The translations under genes were made by a program, and so were the position numbers. From NCBI GenBank assembly GCA_003142595.1, contig PLMU01000007.1, positions 5,166 through 69,165 of the forward strand: a DNA stretch of 64,000 bases, written 5' to 3'. The stretch is from Phycisphaerales bacterium (GTDB lineage Bacteria; Planctomycetota; Phycisphaerae; Sedimentisphaerales; UBA12454). Each line of letters starts with the position of its first letter. Position 1 is the stretch's first letter. Under the pieces are notes generated by a model. That model had not been told where the DNA came from and searched no databases. It worked only from the letters and a program-made list of their open reading frames with translations. Of the stretch, positions 41,395 to 51,162 are shown piece by piece.

Positions 41395-43224
41395 ATGGAT
41401 CAGTTCAACCAGCAAGAAACTAATAAAACTTCATTTTGGCGAAGCACATCGTTAATTTTACTGTTCATTTTATTATTGGCAGCGTTTTTAAGGCTATATA
41501 AGTTAACAGAATCACCGCCGGGATTAAATCAAGATGAGGCCGCCAATGCATGGTCTGCATACTGCCTGCTAAAGACTGGGCAAGACTACTACTACCGCAC
41601 ATCATGGCCGCTTTTTTACGTAAGAAATGTCGGCGGCAATAGTTCTACTCTCTATGTATATCTGATGATACCTTTCCAGGCCATCGGCGGGCTAAATGTT
41701 TATACTACGCGTCTGCCGGCGGTTGTCGGCGGAATACTTGCAGTCTGGCTTACTTTTTTTGTCGGCAGACGGCTGTTCGGTTCGGCAATCGGGCTCACTG
41801 CCGCTGCTCTATTAGCCATCGACCCATGGCATCTTCAGCACAGCCGCAACGGCCTCGAATCTGCCATAACGCCTCTGTGCAGTATAGCCCCGCTGGCACT
41901 TCTGCTTTGGGCAGGTTTACTTTCGAGCGACAAAAATAAAAACCCGTCCCCCAAACCTTTCATAGCCGCCATGGGCGGTGCGCTGGCAGGTATCGGCTGT
42001 TACGGCCATTGGGAGGTTCGGCTGTTTGTGCCGGCCTTTCTTTTCCTGCTCGTTTTGTTTACACTGCCGAGCTGGTGGAAAACCATAAAAACGAAAAAAG
42101 GCGCTTTGACTGCCGCTCTATTTTTTCTTGGTTTTGCAGCTACCTGGGGGTCGTTGATTTGGCAGCATATTTTTCATCCTGAAAGTATGAGTCGTCATGC
42201 CCTGGCCCAGAAAGAATGGGTTGGAACTGTGCCGTTTTTAGTCGCTCTTAAAAATATTTCCATTCGTTATATTCAGCATTTCAGCCCGTATTTTCTATTT
42301 GTAAATGGCGGCGACAAGAACGCGTTTTTTACTCCGCCGGGAATGGGGCAGTTTTACTGGTATATGGCTCCACTAATGCTTACAGGGCTGATTTTACTTG
42401 TATGGCGGTTCAAATCATCTCTCTCTGCCAGGATCCTGCTTGCCTTTGTTCTGGCATATCCTGTCGGCGATTGCCTCGTATGGGGCAGCAGTCTGAGTGT
42501 ACTTCGAAGTATGCCGGGCTTGTGCGCTCTTATTCTTTTGGCTGCTGTCGGCCTGGTTAATATCGCACGCTGGTTATGGGCTCAAAACCGTAATGCGACG
42601 ATTGTTGCAGCAGTAATTTTTTCCATCATGGTTATTGGTATGAATCTAAAGTATCTTTACCGCTTTTACGTCACTTCCCCGCGCGACCTGGAAATATACC
42701 AATATTTTCAAACCGATCTTGTAGAGGCATGCAAATGGCTCAAGCCCCGTTTTAACGATTTCGATGATATTTACATTACTACGGACAACTTTAATATGCC
42801 GTATGTAGTTACCGCCGTAGCGCTAAGCTATGACCCCAAAAAATGGTTCAGCGAACCAATTGAAAATTATTCAATGTCGCCGCCTGAATTCAAAAGCCCA
42901 TCTGAATGGGATTATTATACCAAGTATGGCAAAATGCATTTTATCTACGACTATTCAGATTTTTCAATTTCCCAATTTCAGAAAAAATTTACGACTGGCA
43001 GGACACTTTTTATTCTAAGGCCGAACGAATTCATAACGTCTGTAGTAACTGATAAGCTTAAAGAGCTTGAAAAGTCGGGAGACGAAGCGGCAATGGTTGC
43101 CCTGGTTCAAAAACTTAATCTTGACAAGCCGGACACATCCTTAATTGGAAATCTTGCCGATAAGATAATCTATAAAATTTACAGTCCTGACGGCGTGGAA
43201 ACACTGTGGCTGTGCAAATTTTAA
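41395..43224 (+). CDS. GT39/ArnT-like membrane glycosyltransferase
   Basis: The 609-aa protein has ~12 membrane helices and a GT-C layout. The first outer loop reads ESPPGLNQDEAANAWSAY (~42-59) with the acidic D-E pair that replaces the DE/DD of protein mannosyltransferases. TTRLPAVVGGILAVWLTFFV and IDPWHLQHSRNGLESA (~142-157) are typical ArnT/PMT segments. Such enzymes move a sugar from a polyprenyl-phosphate donor to lipid or protein at the outer face of the inner membrane. The next gene encodes a DPM1-like enzyme that could make that donor. Confidence 0.85.
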   Translation: MDQFNQQETNKTSFWRSTSLILLFILLLAAFLRLYKLTESPPGLNQDEAANAWSAYCLLKTGQDYYYRTSWPLFYVRNVGGNSSTLYVYLMIPFQAIGGLNVYTTRLPAVVGGILAVWLTFFVGRRLFGSAIGLTAAALLAIDPWHLQHSRNGLESAITPLCSIAPLALLLWAGLLSSDKNKNPSPKPFIAAMGGALAGIGCYGHWEVRLFVPAFLFLLVLFTLPSWWKTIKTKKGALTAALFFLGFAATWGSLIWQHIFHPESMSRHALAQKEWVGTVPFLVALKNISIRYIQHFSPYFLFVNGGDKNAFFTPPGMGQFYWYMAPLMLTGLILLVWRFKSSLSARILLAFVLAYPVGDCLVWGSSLSVLRSMPGLCALILLAAVGLVNIARWLWAQNRNATIVAAVIFSIMVIGMNLKYLYRFYVTSPRDLEIYQYFQTDLVEACKWLKPRFNDFDDIYITTDNFNMPYVVTAVALSYDPKKWFSEPIENYSMSPPEFKSPSEWDYYTKYGKMHFIYDYSDFSISQFQKKFTTGRTLFILRPNEFITSVVTDKLKELEKSGDEAAMVALVQKLNLDKPDTSLIGNLADKIIYKIYSPDGVETLWLCKF

Positions 43225-43286
43225 CCTTTTATTTGATATTCTATTTGAAACGAGACATAGCAGTTAGTTAAACAGGCGGAACAACA

Positions 43287-44801
43287 GTGAGTAATCAAAC
43301 AGAAAAAAAGAAAGTTTTGATTTTTATCGTCTGCTATAACGCAGAGCATACTATCGAACCGGTCCTGGACCGTATTCCGGAATCGGTATGGGAAAACGAT
43401 AATTATCAGGCCGAGGTACTAATAATAGACGACCAGTCGCCCGACAGCACATTTTATAAGGCTTATGAATATTCAAAGGTTCATCCGAATCGGCATCTTA
43501 TGGTTCTTTACAATCCTAAAAACCAGGGCTACGGCGGAAATCAGAAAATCGGATATTACTATGCGATGAAAAATGATTACGAAGCGGTCGTCCTGCTCCA
43601 CGGCGACGGCCAATATGCCCCTGAATATCTCGACCAGATGATAAGGCCAATTCTTGATAACCAGGCGGACGTTGTTTTCGGTTCAAGAATGATAAATCGT
43701 TTTGAAGCGCTCAAAGGAAAAATGCCGATGTATAAATGGCTCGGCAACCAGATTCTGACCTTTACGCAAAACAGGATTCTGAAATCAAAATTATCAGAAT
43801 TTCATAGCGGCTACAGAGCATACCGCGTAAAGACGCTTTCAGAAATTCCATTTGAATATAATTCGAACTATTTCGATTTCGACACAGATATAATTATTCA
43901 GCTCATTGACACAAGAAAAAGAATAAAGGAAATTCCGATTCCCACATATTACGGCGATGAAATATGCAGGGTTAACGGTATCAAATACGCCTTCAAAGTA
44001 GTCAATTCCTGTGTGTTGTCTCGTTTAAACAAACTCAGTATTTATTATCATCCTAAATTCGATTATGAGAAAACAAATGCCCATTATGAAGGCAAGTTCG
44101 GATATGCGAGTTCACATCAGTTCGCTCTGGACAGCGTCAGCAAAGGTTCAACTGTAATAGACATCGGCTGCGGACCGGGGTTTATGACGGACAAACTAAA
44201 TAAAAAGGACGTAAAAACAATATCGGTTGACTTGTATATCAATCCGGCTGTCAGGCAGGATTCCTGGAAGTGCGTAGAAACGGATGTTGAAAAATATGAT
44301 TTCAACGACGATTTCGGCAAAGTAGATGATATCCTGATTCTCGATATCATAGAGCATTTCAAGTCGCCGGAAAAATTTCTGCAGACAATAAGAAAAAGAT
44401 TTTCAAAAGAGAATCCCAATATCATAATCACCACCGGCAATATTGCTTTTCTGCCTTTGAGATTAGGTCTGCTTTTTGGCGGTTTTAATTACGGCAAGAA
44501 AGGTATCCTCGACATTGACCACAGTCGGCTGTTCACCTTCCATTCATTGATAAAAACGCTGGAAATGAATGGTTACGAAATCATTAAAAAACAGGGTATT
44601 CCAGCCCCCTTTCCATTGGCGTTAGGCAAAGGGAAATTCGCTGATTTTCTGCTATGGCTGAATAAATTATTTATTCTGATTTCAAAAAGTTTATTTTCAT
44701 ATCAAATCGCAATTATCGCCAAACCGATGCCGACCCTGGAACATCTGCTCGAAGATGCGAATAGCGGTAAGGATAAAAAAATACAGGAAATAGCGAAATG
44801 A
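43287..44801 (+). CDS. fusion of polyprenol-phosphate glycosyltransferase (GT2) and SAM methyltransferase
   Basis: Residues ~8-245 form a DPM1-like GT2 domain: FIVCYNAEHTIEPVLDRIPE, IIDDQSPDSTF (DDQ 48-50), NQGYGGNQKIGYYYA, LLHGDGQYAPEY (metal GDGQ ~106-109) and SGYRAYR. Residues ~285-440 form a class I methyltransferase with motif I VIDIGCGPGFM (290-300), SVDLY and ILDIIEHFKSPEKFL. The protein is 504 aa from a GTG start preceded by AGGCGG. It lies 62 nt after the GT39 gene, suggesting a route: make a lipid-linked sugar, then transfer it. The methylated compound is unknown. Confidence 0.85.
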   Translation: MSNQTEKKKVLIFIVCYNAEHTIEPVLDRIPESVWENDNYQAEVLIIDDQSPDSTFYKAYEYSKVHPNRHLMVLYNPKNQGYGGNQKIGYYYAMKNDYEAVVLLHGDGQYAPEYLDQMIRPILDNQADVVFGSRMINRFEALKGKMPMYKWLGNQILTFTQNRILKSKLSEFHSGYRAYRVKTLSEIPFEYNSNYFDFDTDIIIQLIDTRKRIKEIPIPTYYGDEICRVNGIKYAFKVVNSCVLSRLNKLSIYYHPKFDYEKTNAHYEGKFGYASSHQFALDSVSKGSTVIDIGCGPGFMTDKLNKKDVKTISVDLYINPAVRQDSWKCVETDVEKYDFNDDFGKVDDILILDIIEHFKSPEKFLQTIRKRFSKENPNIIITTGNIAFLPLRLGLLFGGFNYGKKGILDIDHSRLFTFHSLIKTLEMNGYEIIKKQGIPAPFPLALGKGKFADFLLWLNKLFILISKSLFSYQIAIIAKPMPTLEHLLEDANSGKDKKIQEIAK

Positions 44802-44845
44802 CCACTGCCCTTATTTCATCGGATTTTTCAGCAGAAATGCAAAAA

Positions 44846-44918
<73 letters not shown>

Positions 44919-45012
44919 GGAAAATCGACAATTTACCGGCTCAAGAACCTTATTGCAAGTAAATTTATCGTCTTGCCAAGTATGGCTTTGCAGTTATAAT
45001 TATCCAAGGTAT

Positions 45013-45084
45013 GCGGGCGTAATTCAGTGGTAGAATGTCAGCTTCCCAAGCTGGACGTCGACGGTTCGAATCCGTTCGCCCGCT
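45013..45084 (+). tRNA. tRNA-Gly (anticodon CCC)
   Basis: Acceptor GCGGGCG/CGCCCGC, short D-arm TTCAGTGGTAGAA, anticodon stem TCAGC/GCTGG with loop TTCCCAA, T-arm ACGG TTCGAAT CCGT and discriminator T. Anticodon CCC reads GGG. CCA is not encoded. It is divergent from tRNA-Phe, 94 nt away. Confidence 0.93.
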
Positions 45085-45390
45085 TTATGGAAAAAATTAC
45101 GTGCTTTTACTCTCGTCGAGTTTCTTGTTGTAATAATATAGATAATTGCTGTCATCTTGACGCCTTGGCCTGCTTTTTCTGCCAAAATTGGCAGTATCAA
45201 TTAAAATAACATATCCATTTTCTGTTTCTTTTATTTTTCATAATTCCTTACCATTAAAGGAGTTATGATTTATAAAATCTTTTACTATCTAAAGTCGCTA
45301 AAAACTGGTATTTTTTTTGCATACATATATACAGATTAGGGCTTAGACATTGTTTCTATTTTTTGACTTTAATATAGGAGTGAACGGATT
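45085..45390. other. upstream region of the chaperonin block
   Basis: About 300 AT-rich nt between tRNA-Gly and groEL. It must contain the promoter of the folding operon. I looked for the CIRCE heat-shock operator (TTAGCACTC-N9-GAGTGCTAA) and do not see it, nor a clear -35/-10 pair. TAGGAG at 45377-45382 is the ribosome site of the gene at 45391. Confidence 0.5.
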
Positions 45391-47067
45391 ATGGCAGCTA
45401 AAAAGTTATCGTTTAATACTGACGCAAGGGCGGCCTTGCTTACCGGAGTAGAAAAACTGACCCGAGCGGTAAGGTCAACACTTGGCCCTCGCGGCAGGAA
45501 TGCAATCATCGATAAAGGCTGGGGCAGCCCAACAGTTACAAAAGACGGCGTAACGGTTGCTGAGGAAATCGACCTTGTCGATAAGACTGAAAATATGGGC
45601 GCAAAGCTTGTAAAAGAGGCGGCCAGTAAGACAAGCAAAATCGCAGGCGATGGAACCACGACAGCAACGGTTCTTACCGAGGCGATTTTCAGAGAAGCAT
45701 ATCGCAATATCGCGGCAGGAGCCGACCCGATGTCTCTTAACAGAGGCATTGCGCAGGCGGTCGAAGCGGTAACAAAGGCACTTGTAAAAATTGCCAAGCC
45801 GGTCGATGTTACAAAAAGAGACGATATCGAAAATATCGCATCAATCTCGGCGAACAATGACCACGAAATAGGCAAGATTATGGCTGACGCATTCGTGAAA
45901 CTTGGCAAAGACGGCGTTATCACTGTCGAAGAAGGCAAGAGCCTTGATACGACACTTGAATTTGTCGAGGGTATGCAGTTTGACAGAGGATACCTTTCTC
46001 CTAATTTCGTAACCAATCCTGATAATATGGTTTGCGAGCTTGAAAAACCATACATACTGGTTTACGAAGACAAGATAAGCAGCGTGCAGAAGCTTGTGCC
46101 ATTGCTGGAAGCAGTTGCAAAGAGCAAAAGGCCCCTGCTCATTATCGCAGAAGACATTGAAGGCGAAGCATTGGCGACGCTGGTAGTGAATAAACTCCGC
46201 GGAGTTCTGCAGGTTTGTGCAGTTAAGGCGCCAGGCTACGGCGATAGAAGAAAAGCAATGCTCGAGGATGTAGCAATTCTCACAGGCGCTGAGCCAATCT
46301 TCAAAGACCTGGGCATCGACCTTAACAATATAAAACTCCAGCAGTTGGGAAGAGCGAAGAAAGTTACCATCGATAACGATAATACGATAATCGTCGAGGG
46401 AGCAGGAACACGGGAAGCAATCAACAGCAGGATAAAAGCAATTCGCAGCGAGATTGACGCGACAACCAGCGATTACGACCGTGAAAAACTTCAGGAAAGA
46501 CTTGCCAAATTAACCGGCGGCGTAGCACAGATAAACGTCGGTGCGGCAACTGAATCCGAAATGAAAGAAAAGAAATCGCGAATCGAAGACGCACTGCACG
46601 CAACAAGGGCAGCGATTGAAGAAGGTATCGTGCCCGGCGGCGGAGTCGCATTGATTCGCTGTATCGACGCGGTAAAAAAACTTAAACGCGACGGCGATGA
46701 GAAAACCGGCGCTGAAATTATCGCAAACGCACTCAAGATGCCCTGCTACTACATCGCAGAAAACGCAGGCGCTGTCGGCAATTTAGTTGTAAATAAAGTT
46801 TCCGAAGGCCAGGACGGATTCGGATATAACGCAGATACCGATAAATATGAAGACCTTGTTGCATCCGGCGTAATCGACCCGGTAAAAGTAACAAGAATCG
46901 CATTACAGAACGCCGCTTCAGTTGCGGGATTGCTGCTGACCTGCGATTGCGTTGTTACTGAAAAGCCCGAAAAGAATAAAGGCGGAGCCGGAATGCCAGG
47001 CGGCGGTATGGGTATGCCGGGCATGGGTGGTATGGGTATGGGCGGTATGGGCGATATGGATATGTAA
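45391..47067 (+). CDS. groEL: chaperonin GroEL, copy 1 (with GGM tail)
   Basis: The 558-aa protein has the ATPase signature [14 protein letters not shown] (~87-100), [49 protein letters not shown] and [14 protein letters not shown]. It ends in a methionine/glycine-rich tail ([16 protein letters not shown]...), as in folding GroELs. It forms the barrel that encloses client proteins with GroES. Unusually it comes before groES, 35 nt upstream, and a second groEL follows groES. Confidence 0.96.
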   Translation: MAAKKLSFNTDARAALLTGVEKLTRAVRSTLGPRGRNAIIDKGWGSPTVTKDGVTVAEEIDLVDKTENMGAKLVKEAASKTSKIAGDGTTTATVLTEAIFREAYRNIAAGADPMSLNRGIAQAVEAVTKALVKIAKPVDVTKRDDIENIASISANNDHEIGKIMADAFVKLGKDGVITVEEGKSLDTTLEFVEGMQFDRGYLSPNFVTNPDNMVCELEKPYILVYEDKISSVQKLVPLLEAVAKSKRPLLIIAEDIEGEALATLVVNKLRGVLQVCAVKAPGYGDRRKAMLEDVAILTGAEPIFKDLGIDLNNIKLQQLGRAKKVTIDNDNTIIVEGAGTREAINSRIKAIRSEIDATTSDYDREKLQERLAKLTGGVAQINVGAATESEMKEKKSRIEDALHATRAAIEEGIVPGGGVALIRCIDAVKKLKRDGDEKTGAEIIANALKMPCYYIAENAGAVGNLVVNKVSEGQDGFGYNADTDKYEDLVASGVIDPVKVTRIALQNAASVAGLLLTCDCVVTEKPEKNKGGAGMPGGGMGMPGMGGMGMGGMGDMDM

Positions 47068-47102
47068 TAAAAATATAATTTTTTATTTATGGAGATATAA
47101 AA

Positions 47103-47393
47103 ATGAAACTTAGACCTTTGGATGACAGGATAATTGTAAGGCCCGAAGAGGCAGAAGAAAAAACAGCAGGCGGAATAGTTTTGCCGGACAATGCAAAAGA
47201 AAAACCATTGATGGGTAAAGTTATTGCCGTAGGGCCGGGCAAACTTTTGGACAGCGGAAAACGAGCTGAAGTATCTATTAAGAAAAACGACACTGTGCTG
47301 TTCTCGAAATACGGCGGAAACGATATAAAGATTGACGGCGTTGAATACAAAATTCTGCACGAGAGCGATGTTCTCGGAATAGTTGAGAAGTGA
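47103..47393 (+). CDS. groES: co-chaperonin GroES
   Basis: A 96-aa protein with MKLRPLDDRIIVRPEEAEEK at the N-terminus, GGIVLPDNAKEKP (mobile loop preceding), GKVIAVGPGKLL and DGVEYKILHESDVLGI. It caps the GroEL ring. GGAG lies 8 nt before the ATG. It lies between two groEL genes, with gaps of 35 and 8 nt. Confidence 0.97.
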   Translation: MKLRPLDDRIIVRPEEAEEKTAGGIVLPDNAKEKPLMGKVIAVGPGKLLDSGKRAEVSIKKNDTVLFSKYGGNDIKIDGVEYKILHESDVLGIVEK

Positions 47394-47401
47394 GGTAAAA
47401 A

Positions 47402-49021
47402 ATGGCAAAACAAATGATGTTTGATGATGCGGCAAGGGCACACCTGAAACAGGGACTTGCAAGACTGGCAGCGGCGGTAAAAGTTACTCTTGGCCCGACT
47501 GGCAAAAACGTTCTGCTGCATAAAAGTTACGGTTCACCCAAAATCACCAAAGACGGCGTGTCGGTCAGCAAGGAAATCGAACTGCTCGAGCCGTTCCAGA
47601 ATATGGGCGCTAAAATGGTCAACCAGGCCGCGAGCAAAACAAGCGATGTTGTCGGCGACGGCACAACAACCGCGACGGTTCTGGCTGAGGCAATTTATAA
47701 CGAAGGCCTGAAAAATGTTACGGCCGGCGCAAATCCGATGGCTATCAAACGCGGAATCGATAAAGCGGTGCAGGTAGTCGTTGATTTTATCGCTTCGCAG
47801 AGCAAAAAAGTTAAAGGCCACGACGATATTCAAAAAGTCGCGACGATAAGCGCAAATAATAATATTGAAGTCGGCAAAATTCTGGCTGACGCGATGGATA
47901 AAGTCGGCAAAGAAGGCGTTATCGAGGTCGAGGACGGCAAAGGGCTCGAAACCGAGCTTGAGGTCGTCGAAGGAATGCAGTTCGACCGCGGATTTATATC
48001 GCCATACTTCATTACAAATACCACCACGATGGAAGCTGTTCTTGAAGACGCTTACATCCTGCTGTATGAGAAGAAAATTTCGAGTATCAGCGAGATGATT
48101 CCCCTTCTGGAAAAAATCGCTCAGGTCGGATCTCAATTGCTGATAGTCGCAGAGGATGTCGAAGGCGAAGCCCTGGCCGCTCTTGTTATAAATAAACTTC
48201 AGGGAGTCCTGAAGGTTTGCGCGGTAAAGGCTCCCGGTTTCGGCGACAGAAGAAAAGCATTGCTTGGCGATATATGCATTCTTACCGGCGGCGAGGTCAT
48301 TACCGAAGATTTGGGCACAAAACTTGAAAAAGTTGAATTGTCCCAGCTTGGAAAAGCGAAAAAGATTGTTATCGAAAAGGAAAACACAACAATAATCGAA
48401 GGCGCGGGCGCGAAAAAGGACATCGCCGCACGCTGCGAGCAAATTCGCAAACAGATTGAAGCGACAACCAGCGACTACGACCGCGAGAAACTTAACGAGC
48501 GGCTGGCAAAACTTACCGGCGGCGTAGCGGTAATCAAGGCGGGCGCCCCGACTGAAACTGAAATGAAAGAAAGAAAAGACCTTCTCGACGATGCGCTGCA
48601 CGCAACCAAAGCGGCGACCGAAGAAGGCGTTATACCGGGCGGCGGAGTTATTTACCTGCGAGCTATTGAAAAGGTCCGCCAGGCAAAGGCCAAAGCATCA
48701 GACGAGGAAAAAATCGGATTCGATATTGTCGCCAACGCTTTGAAATCGCCGACAAAACAAATAGCCGATAACGGCGACAAAGACGGCGATGTAATTGTCG
48801 AAAAACTGCTCGAAAAGTCGGGCAATATCGGCTACGACGCCAATACGGATGAGTTTGTCGATATGGTCGAGGCAGGCATTATTGACCCGGCTAAGGTCGC
48901 AAGATGCGCACTGCAAAACGCCGCTTCTGTAGCAGGCCTGATGCTGACTACTAATGTTCTTATCACTGATTTAAAAGATGACGACAAAGAAAAGCCTGCA
49001 ATCGAAGGCTCAGTCAGATAA
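47402..49021 (+). CDS. chaperonin GroEL, copy 2 (no GGM tail)
   Basis: A 539-aa GroEL paralogue with [20 protein letters not shown], the ATPase core [18 protein letters not shown] (~87-104), [34 protein letters not shown] and [19 protein letters not shown]. It ends [15 protein letters not shown] without the glycine/methionine tail. In other bacteria a tail-less second GroEL often has specialised clients. GAGG lies 7 nt before the ATG. It starts 8 nt after groES and ends 4 nt before dnaJ. Confidence 0.95.
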   Translation: MAKQMMFDDAARAHLKQGLARLAAAVKVTLGPTGKNVLLHKSYGSPKITKDGVSVSKEIELLEPFQNMGAKMVNQAASKTSDVVGDGTTTATVLAEAIYNEGLKNVTAGANPMAIKRGIDKAVQVVVDFIASQSKKVKGHDDIQKVATISANNNIEVGKILADAMDKVGKEGVIEVEDGKGLETELEVVEGMQFDRGFISPYFITNTTTMEAVLEDAYILLYEKKISSISEMIPLLEKIAQVGSQLLIVAEDVEGEALAALVINKLQGVLKVCAVKAPGFGDRRKALLGDICILTGGEVITEDLGTKLEKVELSQLGKAKKIVIEKENTTIIEGAGAKKDIAARCEQIRKQIEATTSDYDREKLNERLAKLTGGVAVIKAGAPTETEMKERKDLLDDALHATKAATEEGVIPGGGVIYLRAIEKVRQAKAKASDEEKIGFDIVANALKSPTKQIADNGDKDGDVIVEKLLEKSGNIGYDANTDEFVDMVEAGIIDPAKVARCALQNAASVAGLMLTTNVLITDLKDDDKEKPAIEGSVR

Positions 49022-49025
49022 ATAG

Positions 49026-50174
49026 ATGGATAAACGCGATTACTACGAAGTGTTGGGGGTGGATAAAAACGCCGGCACCGACGATATAAAGCGCGCGTAT
49101 CGCAGACTGGCTATAAAATACCACCCGGACAAGAACCCTGGCGATAAAGAAGCAGAGGCGAAATTCAAGGAATGTGCCGAGGCTTACGAAGTTTTGAGCG
49201 ACACAGATAAGCGGGCACGATACGACCAATACGGTCATTCCGGACTTCAGGGCTCAGGCGTGCACGATTTTTCGAAAATGAATGTCGAAGATATATTCGG
49301 TGCGCTTAACCTTGAGGATATATTCGGCGATTTATTCGGCAGCGGGTTCGGCGGCAAATCGCGACGCCCATCAGCAAGAGGAGCCCGCAAAGGCTACGAC
49401 CTTGAAACCGTCGTTGAGCTTACACTTAATGATGTCGCAAGCGGCGTAGAGAAAAGCATCGAGTTTACGCGGCAGGATAATTGCGAGGAATGCGGCGGGT
49501 CTGGAGCGGCCAAAGGAAGCAGTCCAATGAAGTGTTCAACCTGCGGCGGCAACGGGCAGGTCGCACAAGCCGGTATGGGCGGTTTTTTTCAGATGGTTTC
49601 AACCTGTCCAAAATGCAAAGGAAACGGAACTGTAATCGGCAGCCCATGCAAAAACTGCAGAGGCACAGGCAGGATACCTAAAAAGCGGCTCGTTAATGTA
49701 AAAATTCCCGCGGGCGTTCACGAAGGCCAAAGCGTAAGAGTCCACGGCGAAGGCGAACCGGGCTTTAACGGCGGACCTCGCGGCGATTTATATTGCTATG
49801 TAAAGTTAAAAGAGCATCCGTTTTTGCAGCGGGACGGAATTGACCTTATCGCAGTGGTGCCGATAGGCTTCACGCAGGCGGCTCTCGGCGGAATAGTTGA
49901 AGTACCGAGCCTTAATGGGATGAAAGAGCTTAAAATTTCGCCCGGCACGCAAAACGGCGACGTGTTCAGAATCAAAGGACAGGGACTGCCGGACATAAGA
50001 ACAAAATATACAGGCGACGAGCTTGTCCAGATATTAGTTGAAATACCGAAAAAACTAAACAGCCAGCAGGAAGAGCTGCTGAGGAAATTCGCCGAGACAG
50101 AAGATAAAACCGTTTTGCCGAAATCGAAGGGTTTTTTTGAAAAACTCAAACAATACTTCAATAACAACAAGTAA
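49026..50174 (+). CDS. dnaJ: chaperone DnaJ
   Basis: The 382-aa protein has the full DnaJ order: J-domain [13 protein letters not shown] with the DnaK-stimulating HPD in YHPDKNPGD (~32-40), and a short G/F region. Four CxxCxGxG zinc repeats follow ([32 protein letters not shown]), then the C-terminal substrate domain. It follows groEL copy 2 by 4 nt. No dnaK lies in the window, though grpE follows. Confidence 0.96.
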   Translation: MDKRDYYEVLGVDKNAGTDDIKRAYRRLAIKYHPDKNPGDKEAEAKFKECAEAYEVLSDTDKRARYDQYGHSGLQGSGVHDFSKMNVEDIFGALNLEDIFGDLFGSGFGGKSRRPSARGARKGYDLETVVELTLNDVASGVEKSIEFTRQDNCEECGGSGAAKGSSPMKCSTCGGNGQVAQAGMGGFFQMVSTCPKCKGNGTVIGSPCKNCRGTGRIPKKRLVNVKIPAGVHEGQSVRVHGEGEPGFNGGPRGDLYCYVKLKEHPFLQRDGIDLIAVVPIGFTQAALGGIVEVPSLNGMKELKISPGTQNGDVFRIKGQGLPDIRTKYTGDELVQILVEIPKKLNSQQEELLRKFAETEDKTVLPKSKGFFEKLKQYFNNNK

Positions 50175-50207
50175 AAATTATGAGCTTCAATAATTAAATA
50201 AAAATAT

Positions 50208-50819
50208 ATGAATGAAGAAATCCCAAAAGAACCCATTGAGCAGCAGAAACAAGAGCCGCAGAGTCCCCCTGCCGAGGGTGAGCTTCACGCAGAGCATAAA
50301 AAAGATAAGACCCACAAACTCCATGAGCAGATAGACAAACTGCGGGCCGAAAAAGATGAGGTCTTTGCACGGCTTCAGCGGCTCAGCGCGGATTATCAGA
50401 ACTATCAGAAACGCACCGCAAAGCAAATCGCTGAATCAATAACTTACGAAAAGGAAGTCATAATAAAATCCCTGCTGCCGGTGCTCGACAATCTTGACCA
50501 TACGATAATTAATACCGAAAAACTTCCCGACAGCGGCGAAGTGCTTAAAGGCATAAAAATTATTTACGACCAGTTCCTGACGGTACTGAAAAACCATGGT
50601 GTAGAGCAAATAATTACCGTCGGAGCAAAATTTGACCCGGAGTGCCATCAGGCCGTTATGCAAAAGACAGAACCGGACAAGGAAGACGGAGCCATCCTCG
50701 AAGAACTTCGCAAAGGCTACAGGCTGGGCGATAAAATTTTGCGTCCCGCATCCGTAATAGTAAACAAAAAGAAAGAAGAGCCGCAACCTGACAGCGGCGA
50801 CAAAAAAAACGGAGAATAA
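50208..50819 (+). CDS. grpE: nucleotide exchange factor GrpE
   Basis: The 203-aa protein has a charged lead, a long coiled-coil (LHEQIDKLRAEKDEVFARLQ), then YQKRTAKQI, LLPVLDNLDHTI, GIKIIYDQFLTVLKNHGVEQ and the beta-domain FDPECHQAVMQ with GYRLGDKILRPASVIV. GrpE releases ADP from DnaK. It follows dnaJ after 33 nt. Confidence 0.94.
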   Translation: MNEEIPKEPIEQQKQEPQSPPAEGELHAEHKKDKTHKLHEQIDKLRAEKDEVFARLQRLSADYQNYQKRTAKQIAESITYEKEVIIKSLLPVLDNLDHTIINTEKLPDSGEVLKGIKIIYDQFLTVLKNHGVEQIITVGAKFDPECHQAVMQKTEPDKEDGAILEELRKGYRLGDKILRPASVIVNKKKEEPQPDSGDKKNGE

Positions 50820-50822
50820 ACT

Positions 50823-51149
50823 GTGCCGACTTATGATTACCAATGCGAAAAATGCGGTCATTCGTTTGAAAAGTTTCAATCAATAACCGCTTCAACTTTG
50901 CGAAAATGCTCCAAGTGCGGCAAATCGGCATTAAAAAGGCTTATAGGCACAGGGTCAGCGGTGATTTTTAAAGGGACGGGCTTCTACCAGACGGATTATC
51001 CGAGTGATTCCTACAAACAATCGGCCAAAAAAGAGACCGACAAGAGCAGTAAAAAAGAAGAGAAAAAAGAAGTCAAAACAGAAGTTAAAGCAGAAGCGAA
51101 AACAGAAACAAAAAAGACTCCTCCGCCAAAAAAAGACAAGAAGTCTTAA
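50823..51149 (+). CDS. FmdB-family zinc-ribbon protein
   Basis: A 108-aa protein: MPTYDYQCEKCGHSFEKFQS, then LRKCSKCGKSALKRLIG and GTGFYQTDY, the FmdB/CxxC-CxxC zinc ribbon of ~60 residues. A lysine/glutamate-rich, low-complexity tail (~70-108) follows. The start is GTG, 3 nt after the grpE stop. FmdB-type proteins are proposed regulators; the link to chaperones is by position only. Confidence 0.88.
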   Translation: MPTYDYQCEKCGHSFEKFQSITASTLRKCSKCGKSALKRLIGTGSAVIFKGTGFYQTDYPSDSYKQSAKKETDKSSKKEEKKEVKTEVKAEAKTETKKTPPPKKDKKS

Positions 51150-51162
51150 GTCTCGGCCGGTG

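Noticed and set aside
45027-45209. Small plus-strand frame after tRNA-Phe
   Set aside because: It begins inside tRNA-Gly and is low-complexity AT-rich downstream.
45210-45390. CIRCE heat-shock operator before groEL
   Set aside because: No TTAGCACTC-N9-GAGTGCTAA or near match is present.
47534-48601. A long 355-codon minus-strand frame opposite groEL copy 2
   Set aside because: It is antisense to a strongly conserved gene and has no recognisable domain; long antisense frames are expected from the codon bias.
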